Below are positions 7,943 to 17,036 of a stretch of 64,000 nucleotides of DNA, in pieces. The stretch's first letter is position 1, and every line of letters begins with the position of its first letter. A program made the translations under genes and the position numbers. Origin of the DNA: SSC3 sp963769585 (GTDB taxonomy: Bacteria > Actinomycetota > Actinomycetes > Propionibacteriales > Nocardioidaceae); contig CAVYMJ010000006.1 in NCBI GenBank assembly GCA_963769585.1, positions 496,001 through 560,000 on the forward strand, in the 5' to 3' direction. A model generated the notes under the pieces. That model was not told the origin of the DNA. It saw only the letters and a list, made by a program, of their open reading frames with translations, and made no database searches.

Positions 7943-8095
7943 TGTGGATAAACCTGTGGACAGAATGTGGACCGTCGCGCCAAGCCTGTGGACCGAGCCC
8001 GTGGGCCGGTTGACAGGCCTGTGGGGGACACGCCGGAGCAGAATGCGCGACACGCCTGTGAGCAGCGATGATGGTCCTCCCCTCGCTGTGGACAG
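7943..8095 (+). promoter_or_regulatory. Cluster of DnaA-box-like sites
   Basis: One perfect DnaA box in reverse orientation (TGTGGATAA, 7943-7951) and four TGTGGAC boxes (7955-7963, 7966-7974, 7987-7995, 8087-8095) all point the same way, the first three 11-12 bases apart. They lie in the 342-base gap upstream of the PHP-domain gene. dnaA and dnaN are not adjacent, so this is more likely a DnaA-regulated promoter or titration site than oriC. Confidence 0.5.
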
Positions 8096-8110
8096 AAGAA
8101 AGTTCGCCCC

Positions 8111-9151
8111 GTGACCGAGAAAGACACCTCACCAGCGGTCAACGCGCTGCGCCGGGTGGCCTTCCTGCTCGAACGTCGCCTGGGCGACACCTACAAGGTC
8201 AAGGCGTTCCGCAACGCCGCCGGCACCGTGCTCAAGAGCGACCCCGTCGAGGTGTTCGCCCATGCCGAGGCCGGGACCCTCAAGCAGCTTCCCGGGGTCG
8301 GCAGCGCCACGGCCGGGGTGATCGCCGACGCCCTGAGCGGCCGCGACATCGAGTACCTCGCTGACCTGGAGACGACGGCGGGTCCGCTCATCCGGGGCGG
8401 CGAGGCGACCCGGAGCGCACTGCGGGGAGACCTGCACTCGCACTCGGACTGGTCCGACGGCGGGTCACCGATCCAGGAGATGGTCTTCACGGCCATCGAG
8501 CTCGGCCACGAGTACCTGGTGCTGACCGACCACTCGCCGCGGCTCACCGTCGCCAACGGGCTGTCCGCGCAGCGGCTCGGCCAGCAGCTGGAGGTGGTCG
8601 ACGCGGTCAACGCCCATCTCGGCGGGCCGGGCGGCTTCCGGCTGCTGAAGGGGATCGAGGTGGACATCCTCGACGACGGCTCGCTGGACCAGACTGACGA
8701 GCTGCTCTCTCGCCTCGACGTCCGGGTGGCCAGCGTGCACTCCAAGCTCAAGATGGAGCGCGACGCGATGACCCGCCGGATGGTCGCCGCCGTACGGAAC
8801 CCGCGGACCAACGTGCTGGGCCACTGCACCGGCAGGCTGGTCAAGGGCGGCCGCGGAACCCGGGCGCAGAGCCAGTTCGACGCGCGGGCGGTCTTCGGGG
8901 CCTGCGTGGACAACGACGTCGCCGTGGAGATCAACAGCAGACCCGAGCGCGAGGACCCACCCGACGACCTGCTGGTGCAGGCCCTGGAGCTGGGGTGCCT
9001 GTTCTCGATCGACTCCGATGCGCATGCTCCCGGCCAGCTCGACTTCCTCAGCTACGGCGCGGAGCGAGCCGAGCGTCTCGGCGTACCGGCCGAGCGGATC
9101 GTCAACACCTGGCCGTTAGACAACCTCCTCGCCTGGGCTGCCAAGGGGTAA
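8111..9151 (+). CDS. PolX-like PHP-domain protein with N-terminal HhH domain
   Basis: A 346-residue protein. Residues 1-95 resemble the helix-hairpin-helix head of family X polymerases (LKQLPGVGSATAGVI). Residues from about 102 form a PHP metal-dependent phosphoesterase: DLHSHSDWSDG, LTDHSP, EVDIL, HSK, and DSDAH near the end. Full bacterial PolX is about 570 residues and has a polymerase palm between these parts; here the palm is absent. So it is probably a 3'-5' exonuclease or phosphatase rather than a polymerase. GTG 8111 is the start. The next gene begins nine bases after its stop. Confidence 0.82.
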   Translation: MTEKDTSPAVNALRRVAFLLERRLGDTYKVKAFRNAAGTVLKSDPVEVFAHAEAGTLKQLPGVGSATAGVIADALSGRDIEYLADLETTAGPLIRGGEATRSALRGDLHSHSDWSDGGSPIQEMVFTAIELGHEYLVLTDHSPRLTVANGLSAQRLGQQLEVVDAVNAHLGGPGGFRLLKGIEVDILDDGSLDQTDELLSRLDVRVASVHSKLKMERDAMTRRMVAAVRNPRTNVLGHCTGRLVKGGRGTRAQSQFDARAVFGACVDNDVAVEINSRPEREDPPDDLLVQALELGCLFSIDSDAHAPGQLDFLSYGAERAERLGVPAERIVNTWPLDNLLAWAAKG

Positions 9152-9160
9152 GTTGCCAGC

Positions 9161-9706
9161 ATGGGGTCCGAGCCTCTCGTCGAGGTACGTCGAAGCCGCC
9201 GCAGGCGGCGCACCGTCTCGGCGTACCGCGAGGACGGGAAAGTCGTCGTCCTGCTTCCGGCCCGGCTCACCCGAGCGGAGGAGGCGACCTGGGTCGCCAC
9301 CATGCTGGAGCGACTGGAGAAGTCCGAGCGACGTCGCCGGCCCTCGGACACGGCGCTGAAGCGCAAGGCCGCCGAGCTCTCCACCAAGTACCTCGACGGC
9401 GTCGCGAAGCCCCAGTCGGTGCGCTGGGTCGACAACCAGAACTCCCGTTGGGGTTCCTGCACTCCCGGCGACGAGGCCATCCGGCTCTCCTCGCGGCTGC
9501 AGGGGATGCCGTCGTGGGTGATCGACTACGTGCTCCTGCACGAGCTGGCGCACCTCATCGTGCCCGGCCACACCAAGAAGTTCTGGGCGCTGGTCGATCG
9601 CTACCCGAAGTCCGAGCGGGCCAAGGGCTTCCTCGAGGGCGTCGCGCTCGCCTCACATCTGGGCATCAGCAGCGACGACGTCGACCTCGAGACCGACCCG
9701 GCGTAG
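9161..9706 (+). CDS. YgjP-like (DUF45/M48-type) zinc metallopeptidase
   Basis: A 181-residue protein with the YgjP/WLM-type core: NSRWGSCT near residue 92, then the zinc motif LLHELAHLIVPGHTKKFW with two histidines, the glutamate and a third ligand after GH. Family members are small cytosolic metalloprotein domains, some reported to act on nucleotides, so proteolysis is not certain. Its last 54 bases overlap the convergent NUDIX gene on the opposite strand. A related HExxH...GH domain recurs at the end of the defence operon near 43.4 kb. Confidence 0.88.
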   Translation: MGSEPLVEVRRSRRRRRTVSAYREDGKVVVLLPARLTRAEEATWVATMLERLEKSERRRRPSDTALKRKAAELSTKYLDGVAKPQSVRWVDNQNSRWGSCTPGDEAIRLSSRLQGMPSWVIDYVLLHELAHLIVPGHTKKFWALVDRYPKSERAKGFLEGVALASHLGISSDDVDLETDPA

Positions 9707-10216
9707 GCCGGCAGCGACCAGCTCCAGCATCGACGGCTCGTCGCCGGGCAGTGACCCGACCGGCCACCACCGTACGTCGATCGACTCCTCGCTGACCGTC
9801 GGCTCCGCCCCGGGTGCGGCCACGCCGAGGAACCGTACGTCGAGGTGGTGGGTGTCGGCGCCGGCCGAGCAGAACCCGACCGCGTGCTCGTCCAGGTGGA
9901 TCGGTACCGGGTCGACCTCGAGCGCGGTCAGGCCGGACTCCTCGAGAGCCTCGCGGGTCGCCGCTCCGACCAGCGTCGCGTCACCCGGCTCGCAGTGCCC
10001 ACCGAACTGGAACCACCGCCCGGCCAAGCTGTGCAAGGTCAGCAGCACCTGCCGGTGGTCGTGGGAGAGCACCAACATGGAGGCGGTGACGTGGTCGGGG
10101 GAGCAGCCGCGGTCCAGCCCGTCGGGCCGGGCACGCAGATGCGCGACGTACCGGTCGCGCAGCGCTGAGGCAGGCAGGGCCTCCAGCACGGCCAGTGCGT
10201 CGGCGTGCAGCGTCAC
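9653..10216 (-). CDS. NUDIX hydrolase
   Basis: A 187-residue protein with a NUDIX fold. The box reads GGHCEPGD ... REALEESGL: the REUxEExGU core is intact, but the first acidic position is Asp and there is one extra residue before the RE pair. NUDIX enzymes hydrolyse nucleoside-diphosphate derivatives; the substrate cannot be predicted. GTG 10216 makes a GTGA overlap with the stop of the DUF2342 gene, so the two are translationally coupled. Its 3' end overlaps the YgjP-like gene tail to tail. Confidence 0.88.
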   Translation of the reverse strand: MTLHADALAVLEALPASALRDRYVAHLRARPDGLDRGCSPDHVTASMLVLSHDHRQVLLTLHSLAGRWFQFGGHCEPGDATLVGAATREALEESGLTALEVDPVPIHLDEHAVGFCSAGADTHHLDVRFLGVAAPGAEPTVSEESIDVRWWPVGSLPGDEPSMLELVAAGLRRVGLEVDVVAADAQM

Positions 10217-11511
10217 TGAGGCTGGTCGCCCTCTTCGTCGAGGAGCTTGCCCAGGGCCACGTCGAACTCGTCGTCGGTGAGGACCTCCGGCTCGCCCTCC
10301 TGGAAGCCGAGCGGGTCGTCCAGGTCGGCGCTGGTCGGCAGCAGGTCGGGGTGCGCCCAGACGGCGTCGCGTGCCGCGGCGCCCTGGCGTGAGCGGAGCG
10401 AACCCCACAGCGCGGACGCGTCCCGGAGCCGGCGCGGGCGAAGCTCGAGGCCGACCAGGGCCGCGAACGTGGCTTCGGCCGGACCGCCGGCGGCGCGGCG
10501 GCGGCGTACTACCTCCTGGAGCTTGGCTGCGTTCGGCATCCGCTCGTGAGTGGCCTGCCCGACCACCTCGTCGACCCAGCCCTCGACCAGGGCCAGGGCA
10601 GTCTCGAGTCGGACCAGAGCCGCCTCCTGGGCGGGCGTCTTCTCCGGCTCGAAGAGTCCGCCCTCCAACGCCTCCTGCAGTGCGGCGGGGTTGGTCGGGT
10701 CGATGCCGCCCATGGCGCTCTCGATCTTGGAGACGTCGATGGTGGTACCGCGGCCGTAGTCCTCGACCGCGGCGATGAGGTGGCCGGCCAGCCAGGGCAC
10801 GTGCGAGAAGAGCCGCTGGTGGGCGGCCTCGCGCAGCGCGAGGTAGAGCAGCACGTCCTCGTCGGGAACCTCGAGGTCCGCGGAGAACGTGGCGACGTTG
10901 GCCGGCAGCAGGGCGGCCTTGCCCGGTGCCCCCAGCGGCAGCCCGATGTCGGAGCTGGTCAGCACCTCGCCCGCCAGCCCCGACAGGGCCTGGCCGACCT
11001 GGGTGCCGAACATCGCTCCGCCGGCCTGGCCGAGGAAGCCCATCAGCGGACCGGCCATCGCCTTGGCCTGCTCGGGCAGCGCGCTGCCCATCGCACCGAC
11101 GACGTGCTCGGCCACCGGTTCGACCAGGCGCTGCCAGACCGGCATGGTCTCCTCGATCCACTCCGCGCGGCTCCACGCCGCGGTGGTGGAGACGCCGGAG
11201 GGAAGCTCGGTCGCCGAGTCGAGCCAGTGGTCGGCCAGCCGTACGGCGTCGGCGATCCGGGACTGGTCGGTGCTCGAGGTCGACGGGTCGGCGCTCTCGG
11301 CCGTCGTACGGCGGGCGATGTCCTTGGCGAGCTGCCAGTTCACCGCACCCTCGTGCGGCTGCATCATCGCCTGCACCTGGCTCATCAGCCCCGGCAGGTC
11401 CATCCCGCTGCCGGCGAGCGGTCCCCCCGGTCCGGCGAACGCCGCGAAGATCTGCTCGAACGGCGTGCCCTTGAAGGGGTTGGGCGTCTCGTCGTCGGGA
11501 CTGCTGCTCAT
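10213..11511 (-). CDS. DUF2342 zinc-dependent metalloprotease
   Basis: A 432-residue protein of the actinobacterial DUF2342 family (also labelled coenzyme F420 biosynthesis-associated). Typical parts are a Gly/Pro-rich N-terminus, helical WSRAEWIEETMPVW, the LREAAHQRLFSHVPWL metal-site helix and LVEGWVDEVVGQA. A metalloprotease fold is proposed for the family; the substrate is unknown. It is first in a two-gene operon with the NUDIX gene and divergent from moaE with about 50 bases between starts. Confidence 0.87.
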   Translation of the reverse strand: MSSSPDDETPNPFKGTPFEQIFAAFAGPGGPLAGSGMDLPGLMSQVQAMMQPHEGAVNWQLAKDIARRTTAESADPSTSSTDQSRIADAVRLADHWLDSATELPSGVSTTAAWSRAEWIEETMPVWQRLVEPVAEHVVGAMGSALPEQAKAMAGPLMGFLGQAGGAMFGTQVGQALSGLAGEVLTSSDIGLPLGAPGKAALLPANVATFSADLEVPDEDVLLYLALREAAHQRLFSHVPWLAGHLIAAVEDYGRGTTIDVSKIESAMGGIDPTNPAALQEALEGGLFEPEKTPAQEAALVRLETALALVEGWVDEVVGQATHERMPNAAKLQEVVRRRRAAGGPAEATFAALVGLELRPRRLRDASALWGSLRSRQGAAARDAVWAHPDLLPTSADLDDPLGFQEGEPEVLTDDEFDVALGKLLDEEGDQPQ

Positions 11512-11561
11512 GAGTCCAAACTACTCGCGGTCGGCAACCCGGGCCCGTCTACGCTGGTGTG

Positions 11562-11993
11562 ATGAGCAACGCTCCCGTCGTCCGGCTGGTCGACATCCGC
11601 GAGACGCCGCTGGATGTGGCCGAGGTGGTCGACGCCGTCGGGGACACCGCGGCCGGAGGGGTCAACGTCTTCATCGGCACAGTGCGCGACCACGACCGCG
11701 GCCAGGACGTGGTCGGGCTGGAGTACTCCGCGCACCCGACCGCCCTGGAGGAGCTGCGCCGGGTGGTGGAGAACATCGCAGAGAAGTACGACGTCGAGGC
11801 CGTCGCCGCCGTGCATCGCATCGGCCGGCTCGCCCTGGGCGACATCGCTGTCGTGGTGGCGGCCGCCGCCGGCCACCGCGGCCAGGCGTACGACGCCTCG
11901 CGTGCTCTCATCGACGACCTCAAGGCCACCGTGCCGATCTGGAAGCACCAGCTCTTCACCGACGGGACGGACGAGTGGGTGGGAACCCCCTAG
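11562..11993 (+). CDS. moaE: Molybdopterin synthase catalytic subunit MoaE
   Basis: A 143-residue MoaE protein. It shows GGVNVFIGTVRDHDRG, LEYSAHPTALEEL, VHRIGRLALGDIAVVV and the active-site region KATVPIWKHQLF with both conserved lysines. MoaE with thiocarboxylated MoaD converts precursor Z to molybdopterin in the cytosol. No moaD or other molybdenum-cofactor gene lies nearby. ATG 11562 directly follows a GTG codon; no clear RBS is seen, so a leaderless transcript is possible. Confidence 0.93.
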   Translation: MSNAPVVRLVDIRETPLDVAEVVDAVGDTAAGGVNVFIGTVRDHDRGQDVVGLEYSAHPTALEELRRVVENIAEKYDVEAVAAVHRIGRLALGDIAVVVAAAAGHRGQAYDASRALIDDLKATVPIWKHQLFTDGTDEWVGTP

Positions 11994-12038
11994 CCGTGCC
12001 TTCCGGCTCTGACCGCCCCAGCCGCCTACAGTTCCGTT

Positions 12039-12269
12039 GTGGAGATCCTGGTCTGGCTCGTTCCCGCCGTCGTCGCGACGGTGCTCGCGATGGTCTGGGT
12101 GAGCTGGGCCGGCCGCCCCGAGCGGGACGAACGGGACCGCTCCGAGGCGGCGTACGAGCGGTTCTCCCGCGCCATCGCCAGGGACCACCCCGCCGTCGGC
12201 AGGCAACGGCCGACCGCGGTCCGCGACCGCAGCACCGGTATCGCCGTACGGCCGTCCCGCAGGGGTTGA
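12039..12269 (+). CDS. Small single-pass membrane protein (76 aa)
   Basis: A 76-residue protein with one N-terminal hydrophobic segment (residues 2-24, ILVWLVPAVVATVLAMVWV) and a charged, Arg-rich cytosolic tail. It starts at GTG 12039, 45 bases after moaE, and precedes the PDZ-Lon protease gene by 37 bases, so co-transcription with either is possible. No family function is known to me. Confidence 0.65.
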   Translation: MEILVWLVPAVVATVLAMVWVSWAGRPERDERDRSEAAYERFSRAIARDHPAVGRQRPTAVRDRSTGIAVRPSRRG

Positions 12270-12306
12270 GCCCAGCTCGTCTTTGCGGAAGTGAGAGGGT
12301 GACGGC

Positions 12307-13371
12307 GTGAACCGTCGCAGCGCAGCCCTGGTCGTGGCGTTCGCGCTGCTCCTGGTCTGCGGTGGTGCGGCGGCGTTCTCGACGGTGCCTTATGTGCGCT
12401 TCGAGCCCGGCCCGACCGTCAACGTGCTGGGGGAGCAGTCCGACGGCAAGCCCATCGTCGTGGTCCGCGGCCACCAGACCTACAAGACCAACGGCCAGCT
12501 CCGGATGACCACCGTGCGGACCACCAGACCCGGCACGAACCTCAGCCTGTGGGGGGCGCTCTGGGCCTGGGCGGACCCGACCCAGGCGGTCTACCCGTAC
12601 GCGGTGATCTACCCGACCGACGCGACGAACGAGGAGGAGCGGGAGCAGTCCCAGCTGGAGATGGTCTCCTCGCAGGACAACGCGATCGCGGCGGCGCTGA
12701 TCGAGCTCGGCTACGAGCTCAAGCCGACCCCGACCGTGCTCCGCACGATCGCGGGCGGACCCGCCGACGGGAAGCTCAAGCCCCATGACGTCTTCGTCTC
12801 GGTCAACGGCATCAAGATCACCCGGACCAAGCAGGTCGCCTCGATCATCGGGGCGCTGACCCCCGGCGACAGAGTCACCGTCGACGTACTGCGGGGGCGC
12901 AAGCCGCTGTCGTTCACGTTGACCACACAGCCAGCCGAGGACGACCCGAAGCGCGCCGTGGTCGGCATCTTCCTGGGGCTGGGCTACGACTTCCCGTTCG
13001 AGGTCTCGGTGAAGATCCCCGACTCGATCGGCGGCCCGAGCGCGGGTCTGATCTTCTCCCTGGCCGTCTACGACACCCTCACCCCCGGACAGCTGACCGG
13101 AGGCGTCGCCATCGCCGGGACCGGCAGCATCGACGAGGCCGGCAAGGTCGGCCCGATCGGCGGCATCCAGCAGAAGATCGTCGGTGCCCAGCAGGACGGC
13201 GCGAAGCTCTTCCTGGTGCCCCCGGACAACTGCGACGAGGCCGTGCTCACCGACACCGACCTCACGCTGGTCCGGGCCGACACGATGGCGTCCGCGCTCA
13301 GCTCGATCAAGAAGTACGTTGCCGACCCCGCGGCCACGCTGCCCTCCTGCCCCGCGGCGGTGGGCAGATGA
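12307..13371 (+). CDS. Membrane-anchored PDZ/Lon-like serine protease
   Basis: A 354-residue protein. An N-terminal signal anchor (residues 5-25) places the rest outside the membrane. A PDZ domain spans about 125-210 (GGPADGKLKPHDVFVSVNG). The C-terminal part is a Lon S16 catalytic domain with the Ser in GGPSAGL (about 245) and the Lys in GGIQQK (about 290), the Ser-Lys dyad. No AAA domain is present, as usual for this actinobacterial YlbL-type family. It overlaps the next gene by ATGA. Substrates are unknown; a quality-control role at the cell envelope is inferred. Confidence 0.92.
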   Translation: MNRRSAALVVAFALLLVCGGAAAFSTVPYVRFEPGPTVNVLGEQSDGKPIVVVRGHQTYKTNGQLRMTTVRTTRPGTNLSLWGALWAWADPTQAVYPYAVIYPTDATNEEEREQSQLEMVSSQDNAIAAALIELGYELKPTPTVLRTIAGGPADGKLKPHDVFVSVNGIKITRTKQVASIIGALTPGDRVTVDVLRGRKPLSFTLTTQPAEDDPKRAVVGIFLGLGYDFPFEVSVKIPDSIGGPSAGLIFSLAVYDTLTPGQLTGGVAIAGTGSIDEAGKVGPIGGIQQKIVGAQQDGAKLFLVPPDNCDEAVLTDTDLTLVRADTMASALSSIKKYVADPAATLPSCPAAVGR

Positions 13372-13916
13372 CGGAGTGGAGCGAGGTCCCCCCGGTCGAC
13401 GAGGTGCTCCGCGCGGCGGTCCGCGAGGTCGAGTCCCATGCGGCGGAGAACGGCTGGGACCAGCCCGCTCGGCTCTTCGCGCTGGTGGACACGGTCGCCC
13501 TCGTCGAGCGCGAGCCGGCCCTGGCCCAGGCGATGGGGCTGGGCGCCTCGTCGGACGGGCTGACCGCGGTCGAGCAGGAGGAGCTTCCCCAGTCGGCCCT
13601 GGAGGAGACCCTGCTCGGGATCGAGTGGCCCGACGAGGTGACCGGCTGTGCGGCGGTCGTGGAGCGCTTCGTGCTTCCGCCCGAGGCGGAGGGGCAGATC
13701 CCCGACACCGACGCGGAGGCGCGAGCCTTCGCAGCCGAGCACCCGGAGCGTCAGGAGGTGCGGATCGTGGCGGGCGTGACCCGGTCGGGATCGACGTACT
13801 GCGCGCTCCGGCTACGCTCCCACGACGACGACCTCTCGGTGATCGAGGCTCCTGACCTTGTACCCACTCTTCTAGAGTTGCTGTTGAGCACTCTGCAGCA
13901 AGTTCCAACCAACTGA
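13368..13916 (+). CDS. PPA1309-family protein
   Basis: A 182-residue acidic protein of the actinobacterial PPA1309 family, recognised by DQPARLFALVDT, the LLGIEWPDEVTGCAAVVER block and RSGSTYCALRLRSHDD. No catalytic motif or membrane segment is visible. The ATG overlaps the stop of the PDZ-Lon gene (ATGA), and the UPF0182 gene starts 13 bases after it. The three genes form an operon whose order is common in this group. Function unknown. Confidence 0.88.
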   Translation: MTEWSEVPPVDEVLRAAVREVESHAAENGWDQPARLFALVDTVALVEREPALAQAMGLGASSDGLTAVEQEELPQSALEETLLGIEWPDEVTGCAAVVERFVLPPEAEGQIPDTDAEARAFAAEHPERQEVRIVAGVTRSGSTYCALRLRSHDDDLSVIEAPDLVPTLLELLLSTLQQVPTN

Positions 13917-13929
13917 TCGGCAGATAAAC

Positions 13930-16881
13930 GTGAGCGGCTTCTTCGACGACGAACCTGAGCAGGCAGCACGGCGACCGATGCCTCCGGGACCGAGCGGCAG
14001 GTCGCGCGCGCTGGCGATCACGGCTGTCGTGATGGTCGTGCTCTTCTTCCTGCTCTCGTCCTTCACCGGGATCTGGACCGACCGGCTGTGGTTCAAGAGC
14101 ATCGGGTACGGCGGCGTCTTCACCAAGATCCTCGGCACCAAGGTGCTTCTCTTCGTCGTGTTCGGGCTGCTCTTCGGTGGGTTCGTCTTCGCCAACATCG
14201 TCGCGGCGTACCGCAGCCGCCCGCTGTTCCGGCCGTCGTCGCCGGAGCAGGCCAACCTGGACCGCTACCGCGAGGTCGTCGAGCCGCTGCGCAAGTGGAT
14301 CGCGATCGGGGTCAGCCTGGTGCTTGCCCTGTTCGCCGGTGGGTCGGCCTCGGGGGAGTGGCGCAACTTCTTGATGTGGCGCCACGACAAGCCGTTCGGC
14401 GTGAAGGACCCGTACTTCAAGAAGGACGTCAGCTTCTTCGTCTTCGAGCTGCCCTGGCTGCACTACATCGTCAACGTCGCGATGACCGCGACCGTGCTCG
14501 GGCTGATCGCCGCGGCAGTGGTGCACTACCTGTTCGGTGGCATCCGTCTGCAGGCCAAGGGTGACAAGCTCACCGGGGCGGCGCAGGTGCAGCTCTCGGT
14601 GCTGCTCGGGCTCTTCGTGCTGTTCAAGGCCGTCGACTACTGGCTGGACCGCTTCGACCTGACCATCGACCAGGGCCGCCGCTTCACCGGCATCAACTAC
14701 ACCGCCGACCACGCACAGCTGCCGTCGAAGAACATCTTGATGTTCATCGCGCTGATCTGCGCCGTGCTCTTCTTCGCCAATATCTTCCGGCGGACCTGGA
14801 TGCTGCCCAGCGTCGGCCTCGGGCTGCTCGTACTGTCGGCGATCCTGCTCGGCGCCTTGTGGCCGGGGATCGTCTACCAGTTCCAGGTCAAGCCCTCGGA
14901 GCCGGACAAGGAGGCGCCGTACCTGCAACGCAACATCGAGGCGACCCGGTCCTCGTTCGGGATCTCCGATACGACGCAGCAGACCTACAACGCCACCGTC
15001 TCGGTGACGCGAGCCCAGCTCGGCGGCGCTGCCAGCGACCTGCCAGGCGTACGCCTGATCGACCCGGCCCGGATGAGCCAGGCCTTCGAGCAGCTCCAGC
15101 AGGTCCGCGGCTACTACAGCGTGCCTGACGTGCTGGACGTGGACCGCTACCCGGTCGGTGGCAAGTCCCGCGACATGGTCCTCGCCGTCCGTGAGCTGGA
15201 CCAGGCCGGTCTGGTGACCGAGCAGCGCAACTGGGCCAACGAGCACACGGTGTACACGCACGGCTACGGCGTGATCGCGGCGTTCGGCAACAACCGGGAC
15301 GCCAAGGACCAGCAGCAGCCGCCGGAGGAGGACCAGCCGGCCTGGGCCGAGGAGGACCTGCCCCCGAACGGTGTGCTCTCCGACATCGGCGACGGCTACG
15401 AGGAGCGCATCTACTTCGGCGAGAAGTCGCCGGCGTACTCGATCGTCGGCAAGCCGGCCGACACCGACGACATCGAGCTGAACATCCCCGAGCCGGAGAA
15501 CGCCGACGACCAGCAGACCACGACGTACGACGGCGAGGACGGGGTCGGGGTCGGCAACATCTTCAGCAAGTTCCTCTTCGCGCTGAAGTTCGGCGAGCCG
15601 AACATCGTGCTGTCGAGCCGGGTCAACTCGAACTCGAAGGTCCTCTACGAGCGCCACCCGCGGGACCGCGTGCAGAAGGTCGCGCCGTGGCTGACGGTGG
15701 ACGGCGACCCGTACCCGGCCGTGGTGGACGGACGGGTGCTGTGGGTGCTCGACGCCTACACGGTCACCGACCGCTACCCGAACGCGGAGCGCCGGTCGCT
15801 GGACGAGATGACCGCGGACGCGCTGGCGCCGACCACGTCGTACGTCACGCTGCCGACCGACCAGGTCAACTACATGCGCAACTCGGTCAAGGCCACGGTC
15901 GACGCGTACGACGGCACGGTCACCCTCTACAAGTGGGACGAGGACCCGATCCTGGACGTGTGGATGGACGCGTTCCCCGGGATCGTGAAGCCCAAGGCGG
16001 ACATCTCGCCAGGGCTGCTGGAGCACCTGCGCTACCCGGAGGACCTCTTCAAGGTGCAGCGCAACATGCTCGCGCAGTACCACGTCACCGACCCGCAGAC
16101 GTTCTACAAGGGCACCGACCGCTGGGACGTGCCGCAGGACCCCTCGGACTCGGCCAACAAGCAGCCGCCGTACCGGCTCTCGGTGCAGATGCCGGCGAGC
16201 CCGGACGACCCGGATGTGCCGAAGGAGCCGACGTTCTCGCTGACGAGCGTGTACGTGCCGACGAACCGGTCGAACCTGGCCTCGTTCATGGCGGTGGACT
16301 CCGAGGCGACGAGTCCGGACTACGGGAAGATCCGCATCCTGCGACTGCCCGACTCCACGCAGGTGCAGGGGCCGTCGCAGATCGCGAACGCGTTCGCGGC
16401 GGACGAGCGGATCCAGCAGAAGCTGCTGCCGATCAAGCAGAACTCCCGGATCCTGTACGGCAACCTGCTGACGCTTCCGGTGGGCAGTGGCGGTGCTGGT
16501 GGCGAGAGCCTGCTCTACGTCCAGCCCGTGTACGCCCTGCGCGAGTCCGGCGAGGGCGCCTACCCGGTGCTTCAGTTCGTGCTGGCCTCGTTCGGCCGGA
16601 ACGCGGGCTACGGTACGACGCTCCGCGAGGCCGTCGACGACGTACTCGGGCTGACGCCTGGCGCAGAGCCCGAGCCGGAGCCGGACCCCGGCAAGCCGGA
16701 CGAGCCGATCACCTCCGGCAGCGTGCTCTCGCTGCTGCGGCAGGCCGACGCGAAGTTCGCCCAGGCCGAGACCGCACTGAAGGCCGGCAACCTGGGGCGG
16801 TACGCGCGTCTGAACAAGGAAGCCCAGGACCTCATCAACCAGGCGCTCCGGGCCGCGGAGGCCGCCCAGTCCCGGCAGTGA
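13930..16881 (+). CDS. UPF0182-family large membrane protein
   Basis: A 983-residue protein of the UPF0182/COG1615 family, near the usual family length. The N-terminal third carries about seven membrane helices (first near residues 28-50, last near 290-315) beginning after a Gly/Pro-rich leader. The rest is a large extracytoplasmic part ending in a Pro/Glu-rich linker and a helical tail with repeated small residues. GTG 13930 is the start. It closes the PDZ-Lon operon and is followed by tRNA-fMet. The family has no established function. Confidence 0.92.
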   Translation: MSGFFDDEPEQAARRPMPPGPSGRSRALAITAVVMVVLFFLLSSFTGIWTDRLWFKSIGYGGVFTKILGTKVLLFVVFGLLFGGFVFANIVAAYRSRPLFRPSSPEQANLDRYREVVEPLRKWIAIGVSLVLALFAGGSASGEWRNFLMWRHDKPFGVKDPYFKKDVSFFVFELPWLHYIVNVAMTATVLGLIAAAVVHYLFGGIRLQAKGDKLTGAAQVQLSVLLGLFVLFKAVDYWLDRFDLTIDQGRRFTGINYTADHAQLPSKNILMFIALICAVLFFANIFRRTWMLPSVGLGLLVLSAILLGALWPGIVYQFQVKPSEPDKEAPYLQRNIEATRSSFGISDTTQQTYNATVSVTRAQLGGAASDLPGVRLIDPARMSQAFEQLQQVRGYYSVPDVLDVDRYPVGGKSRDMVLAVRELDQAGLVTEQRNWANEHTVYTHGYGVIAAFGNNRDAKDQQQPPEEDQPAWAEEDLPPNGVLSDIGDGYEERIYFGEKSPAYSIVGKPADTDDIELNIPEPENADDQQTTTYDGEDGVGVGNIFSKFLFALKFGEPNIVLSSRVNSNSKVLYERHPRDRVQKVAPWLTVDGDPYPAVVDGRVLWVLDAYTVTDRYPNAERRSLDEMTADALAPTTSYVTLPTDQVNYMRNSVKATVDAYDGTVTLYKWDEDPILDVWMDAFPGIVKPKADISPGLLEHLRYPEDLFKVQRNMLAQYHVTDPQTFYKGTDRWDVPQDPSDSANKQPPYRLSVQMPASPDDPDVPKEPTFSLTSVYVPTNRSNLASFMAVDSEATSPDYGKIRILRLPDSTQVQGPSQIANAFAADERIQQKLLPIKQNSRILYGNLLTLPVGSGGAGGESLLYVQPVYALRESGEGAYPVLQFVLASFGRNAGYGTTLREAVDDVLGLTPGAEPEPEPDPGKPDEPITSGSVLSLLRQADAKFAQAETALKAGNLGRYARLNKEAQDLINQALRAAEAAQSRQ

Positions 16882-16956
16882 GATCTCGGTGAGCCCGAGG
16901 GTCTGACCCCGATTTGGAGTAGCGGTCAGGCGTCCCGTAACCTTGGGCTCACCCGA

Positions 16957-17033
16957 CGCGGGGTGGAGCAGTTCGGTAGCTCGCTGGGCTCATAACCCAG
17001 AGGTCGCAGGTTCAAATCCTGCCCCCGCTACCA
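16957..17033 (+). tRNA. Initiator tRNA-fMet (anticodon CAT)
   Basis: A 77-base cloverleaf. The acceptor arm CGCGGGG faces CCCCGCT, leaving the first pair C1-T72 unpaired, and three G-C pairs (GGG/CCC) flank the loop CTCATAA; both are initiator marks. The T-arm TTCAAATC is normal and CCA is encoded. The 3' end is used as an insertion point for accessory DNA. Confidence 0.95.
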
Positions 17034-17036
17034 ATG
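17019..17036 (+). repeat. att-like direct repeat, copy in tRNA-fMet
   Basis: CTGCCCCCGCTACCAATG at the tRNA 3' end matches 17 of 18 bases with 19880-19897. This is the form expected of a site-specific integration site or of an insertion that rebuilt the tRNA end. Confidence 0.6.

Noticed and set aside
6905..8053. 382-residue minus-strand frame opposite the crotonase gene
   Set aside because: Antisense shadow; composition is Arg/Gly/Val-rich and it runs through the noncoding DnaA-box region.
7943..8095. Chromosome origin oriC
   Set aside because: DnaA-like boxes are present, but dnaA and dnaN are absent and only one box is a perfect consensus.
11956..16083. 1375-residue open frame on the minus strand
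   Set aside because: It lies antisense to the moaE, PDZ-Lon, PPA1309 and UPF0182 genes and reads as Arg/Val/Asp/Gly-rich low-complexity sequence, the usual mirror of high-GC coding DNA.
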